From Salminus brasiliensis (Eukaryota > Chordata > Actinopteri > Characiformes > Bryconidae), in contig NC_132881.1 in the NCBI RefSeq assembly GCF_030463535.1, forward strand, positions 2,641,526 through 2,705,525: a stretch of DNA of 64,000 bases, read 5' to 3'. Both the position numbers and the translations under genes were made by a program. Positions within the stretch are counted from its first letter, which is position 1. Each line of letters opens with the position of its first letter. Of the stretch, positions 60,207-64,000 are shown in pieces. The notes below the pieces were generated by a model, which ran no database searches, was not told the DNA's origin, and saw only the letters and a list, made by a program, of their open reading frames with translations.

Positions 60207-60238
<32 letters not shown>
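60207..60238. repeat. (GT)n microsatellite
   Basis: About 15 GT units. Confidence 0.95.
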
Positions 60239-60241
<3 letters not shown>

Positions 60242-60351
60242 ACTCTTCACTGAAGCACAATTTCTGACTTAAAGTGACACCCGAGCCTGTTTGCAAGGTT
60301 AGCAAGGTAGCAATGATGTAATATTCCTGTCTCTCTCTCTTTACTTCTCAT

Positions 60352-60353
<2 letters not shown>

Positions 60354-60408
<55 letters not shown>
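60354..60408. repeat. (CA)n microsatellite
   Basis: About 27 CA units. Confidence 0.95.
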
Positions 60409-60410
<2 letters not shown>

Positions 60411-60589
60411 CTATGCAGCAGATTCAGGACTCTGGATTTGCAGAAATTCCTCATAATGTGTCTAATAGTGTGTAAGCACTTTTCTAATGACTCCCCACAG
60501 TGCGGTTCCCCCGACTGTCAGAGAACATTTATCAGCTGAAGTAAAGAACACGGATGATCTGTGGTCATCCAGTGGCTCCGGTCAAGAGT

Positions 60590-60700
60590 GTGGATCTATA
60601 CATGCTTGCCATCGGCAGCCGGAGTCACAGTGAGCACAGTTGGTCTTGCTCTCTCAGGAGTGGGTCGATCTCTCTCTTTCACTCTGCACCAGTGGCAGTT
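60590..60700. mobile_element. SINE-like fragment
   Basis: 'TTGCCATCGGCAGCCGGAGT' and 'GTTGGTCTTGCTCTCTCAGG', related to the 5140 copy. Confidence 0.5.
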
Positions 60701-61271
60701 TGAAAAGAGGTGGTGGCTCTGACCGTAGTCTGTGACTGACCTTCTAAATTGGGTATAAAAAATAAATAACATAAATTATATTAAATAAATCCTGAGTTTT
60801 GTTTGAATGCATTGTAGCTTCTTTAATACTGCAGGAAAGTTCTAGAAAAGTGACCTGGAGGGGTGGTGGAGTGAGGGGTAGAAAACAGAAGGAGAGAGAG
60901 AGAGCGAGAGAGAGAGAGATGGATGGAGAGGAGGGAGAGGTGGTGCAAGGACCATTTCCACAGCTTTCTTTGGGCGTTTCATAATTTAGCACACTCAGCA
61001 GAAAAAAAGTAAGGAGCATTGTGTGCTGCTGTGTTCCTCTACCACATTTCTACACACACAATCCCAGCAACACACTGAGCTTATACACTCCTGCCTGCAC
61101 CTCATCATCATCACCTTCATCCTCCTCAGCATCATGAACAAAAAAAAACAAAAAAAAAACAGTTAGTATTGACTTGAACGCAGTAACACTCAAACAGCTC
61201 CCCATCCTGCCGCCTCAACACAAGCGTTTCTGGGCCACATTACTTATGTATCAGCCTTCTGCTTGTGTTTT

Positions 61272-61272
61272 A

Positions 61273-61324
<52 letters not shown>
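61272..61324. repeat. (GT)n(GA)n compound microsatellite
   Basis: About 11 GT units followed by about 16 GA units. Confidence 0.95.
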
Positions 61325-61326
<2 letters not shown>

Positions 61327-63114
61327 CCACCGTCTGTTTCCCCCTCAGGCCCCAAAGCTCACAAACACGCGATTCCAACTAGACCACCCTGCACTCGCAG
61401 CTGGAATGCTGCTACTGCACTAATGCATGTGTACAGCTGTCCATGAGGGGGCGCTCAAAGCGTGAGCTGTATTTACAGCAATGCTGTAAAAGTGAATTAC
61501 ACTCCACAACTGTAGGAGGACCCAGAACTCTAAATTCTTTAAAGCAGCAAACCGTAACATACTGGTATGTTTATAGACAACAGTGAGTCGTACAGGGTCC
61601 CAAACCACATCAGCAAGTCTATCAAAATAATCGAACACCTCCACACGCTTTAAGGAGGAGTATGTGATCGGGATAGAGGGACGATACAGGCATTTTTTTT
61701 TTACAGCAGGGTAACTCTTTAGCCTGAAGGCAAAACACAGGGTAGTCAATCAGAAGAAAGGGCTGAAGAGAAGTTGGAAAATGTTGCCATGTACTGAGCA
61801 TGCAGGGTGCCCAAACGTTTGCTTTGGGGTGTTTTCCTTGGGTGTTATTTTGAAATGGTAAAGGACGGAAATAAGTTTACACCTCTGGGAAATCAGGTCA
61901 TCTTTTACTTGAGTAGCAGAAATTTAAACCTCTAGAGCTTTGGATCATCGTCCTGCTGCATAACCCAATTGCGCTTGAGCCTCAAATCAGCTTGAGCTGA
62001 GAATTCAGATTCCTGAATTAGATTCCCAGGCCCCAAAGCTATATGAAAACACTACCACCACCATGTTTGACAGTTGGCCTGGTGTTCTTATTGTAAAATG
62101 CATGTGTGCTGCTTTATAGTCTACTTTTCAGTGCTGGAAATCTTCTTTTTATTTTAAATGGTGTTTCGATTCAACAGTGTGAAATTAATCAACTCTGGGT
62201 GCGTCTTCTTTCATTAATTCCAATAATCAAATCCAATTATTCAATTTATTGGTTGATCGAGTAACTACAGGTGCAATTACTTCACACTGGATCAGGAGAT
62301 GTTCCTTGTTTACTGTAATATATGATGGAAATCTGTTTCTGGCATTTTCACACTTGTCCCGATTACACCCTGGACCCGGGCTCGTTTGGGGGAGGTGCTC
62401 ATAATCGTTGGTTTACTTTTGTAAAGGGGAATTTGAGGCTTTCCCCTATTTTCCTTGGATATGAACACTCAAGCAGGGAAGAACAGCGCTTTCTGGAGTT
62501 ATGGCATTATGCACTGCAGGAACCCCTGCAAACAAGGAGACGTTCCATAGGAGAAGGTTTTTAGCCATGCGGGCGAAACCAAAGAAGTCACGTGGCGACG
62601 GAGTGGATAGCTTCTCCACCTGATTTTTAGGAGGAGACAGCCCAATGCAGGAGCACTCCCGGGCTGGAAAACTGCTTTCACACTTGACCAAACGAACCGA
62701 ACGAACTCACGGAGCAAGCGGACCTGAAAAAAGCTCAGGTGTGAAAACACCCTTAAGGTCAAAGCGGCTCTATGGAACTAAAGTTGAGTTGAACTGAGGA
62801 TGACTTCTCTCCTTCGTGATCATCCCTCCCGCTCCACTCCATTTCTGAAACTGTCTCTTAGCAGATGAGCTAAGACCTAAATCTTTTATTCTGCTGCAGA
62901 GCACTTAGTCAAAAATCCCAAAACACACCATGAGACACACCCTGAACAAACTGGGAACTGTCTCACTGCATTAGCTTATTAGCGCACCAACTTTTAGCAT
63001 GGAGAAGGTCAAAGCAGGTCTGCTCTCCAAAGAGTGACGGGGAACCACAACACACACTCACTGTACATGAGTTCTGCGGACTACGTATGGAATTCAACTT
63101 GAGAAAGACTAGAT

Positions 63115-63345
63115 TAAGAATTTGATGCTCTGGAGCAGCCATGCAGCCAGAGACCATGATTCCCAAAACTGGGAGTTGGCTAGAGGGATATAAAGCCTCT
63201 GGAGCAGTGGATCTGTGTTCTCTGGAAAGATGGAGCTCCATCCAGTACTGGGATGAACCAGTCATCAGTCAACGCTAGTACCTGACCTCACTTATGCTCC
63301 TGTAAGGCTGTGTTGCAATCAAATCTTCACAATTAAGGAAAGTTT
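63115..63345. mobile_element. MITE, partial and diverged
   Basis: 'GGCTAGAGGGATATAAAGCC' and 'GTTGCAATCAAATCTTCACA' place it in the 6225 family; neither terminal repeat remains. Confidence 0.55.
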
Positions 63346-64000
63346 CCCAACTGTCCTGAACCAGCAGCCTTCTGAGGCAACACTACCACCACCATGTTTA
63401 ACTGCTGTGGACTGCAAGTGTGCCAATCGTGTAGACCAATGTCCGCAATTCTTGGTTCCATTCCTCCTCGCCAAAAATGTCCTTGTTGTTAAATGACCAG
63501 AGGCGGAGCCAGACTTGCCTACTCATTTGGTAGACCCATCCCCTTCTCCCTGACGAGGTACAAGATCAAGGTACAAGATTCTTGAGGAACGTTTGGAGGT
63601 TCTTCAGTTTGAAATGAAGAAAAAGATTCCTTGAAGGTTCCTCAGAGCACCTTAAGAGGTTCCCCCACAGTTTCAAACTCAAGGATCCTCAAGGATCTTA
63701 TCCTTCAACAGTGGCTTCAGCTGATGCATTTTGGAATAAACCTTTATAAAAGTTTATGTAGGCTTAAGTCAGTTGTTGTGACGGTGCCAAATTCTTATCG
63801 GACCATTAACCAAGATGCAGATGGCTGGTAGGAATCTGTTGGCAAGAGAAGTGGAGGAATAACAAGCTAAAGAAGAAAGGAAAAACCGGCAAAACACGAG
63901 AGGAAATGAGTCAGAATGAGGAGAAGCAACGAGGAACCCAAGAACGAGGTCAGAACTTTGCTGTTGGACTGACTCATCGGGTTCGGAGGATGTAATCCCT

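Larger units (their letters stand above)
56186..64000 (-). other. KCNH5: KCNH5 intron (continues beyond window)
   Basis: No other KCNH5 exon (CNB-homology or pore sequence) is readable here. It holds a short minisatellite, (CA)n tracts, MITE copies, a tandem tRNA-like repeat and SINE fragments. 61.4-62.3 kb and 63.7-64 kb show nothing that I can name. Confidence 0.75.

Noticed and set aside
1..64000. CRISPR arrays, operons, prophage or toxin-antitoxin systems
   Set aside because: The DNA is eukaryotic; tandem repeats here are micro- and minisatellites without spacer/repeat structure, and no prokaryotic genes are present.

Overview
The window is vertebrate nuclear DNA, almost certainly from a teleost fish. 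Genes are split into short exons with GT-AG introns. The introns and spacers are full of fish-type repeats: Tc1/mariner fragments and TIR MITEs ('GTCCAAATGTTTGTGGACACC' type), tRNA-derived SINEs, long (TA)n/(CA)n tracts and many minisatellites. The repeat families suggest an otophysan (characin/catfish-like) genome, but that narrower guess is weak.

Three genes can be read. (1) The 5' part of SYNE2 (nesprin-2 giant), on the minus strand, starts at 33995 and runs off the left edge. I assembled 37 coding exons with splice sites and consistent phase, about 2,745 codons in total. They encode two calponin-homology (actin-binding) domains, then spectrin-like helices, interrupted by one 2,805-bp Gln/Pro-rich exon (9495-12299). 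The remaining rod and the KASH anchor lie outside. (2) Two coding exons of GPHB5 (thyrostimulin beta subunit) lie on the plus strand at 43941-44139 and 45450-45641. The start-codon exon was not found. (3) The last coding exon of KCNH5 (EAG2 voltage-gated K+ channel) lies on the minus strand at 55154-56185. Its upstream exons lie beyond 64000. Nearness of SYNE2, GPHB5 and KCNH5 matches what I recall of human 14q23, and this supports the gene calls.

Layout: 1-34 kb is the SYNE2 5' half, with an 8-kb first intron holding a 1.3-kb minisatellite, a SINE and a phase-compatible candidate alternative first exon. 34-43.9 kb is repeat-rich intergenic DNA with one unrecognised open frame. 43.9-45.9 kb is GPHB5, with a MITE directly against its first visible exon. 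46-55 kb is intergenic, with a duplicated scrap of GPHB5, a large foldback element, an 0.8-kb trinucleotide array and some possible conserved noncoding blocks. 55.1-56.2 kb is the KCNH5 terminal exon. 56.2-64 kb is KCNH5 intron with MITEs and a tandem tRNA-like repeat.

The three genes do not form a pathway. SYNE2 links the nuclear envelope to actin, GPHB5 is a secreted hormone subunit and KCNH5 is a neuronal channel. No bacterial-type system, CRISPR array or intact autonomous transposon is present. The most unusual item is the Gln/Pro-rich giant exon inside SYNE2.
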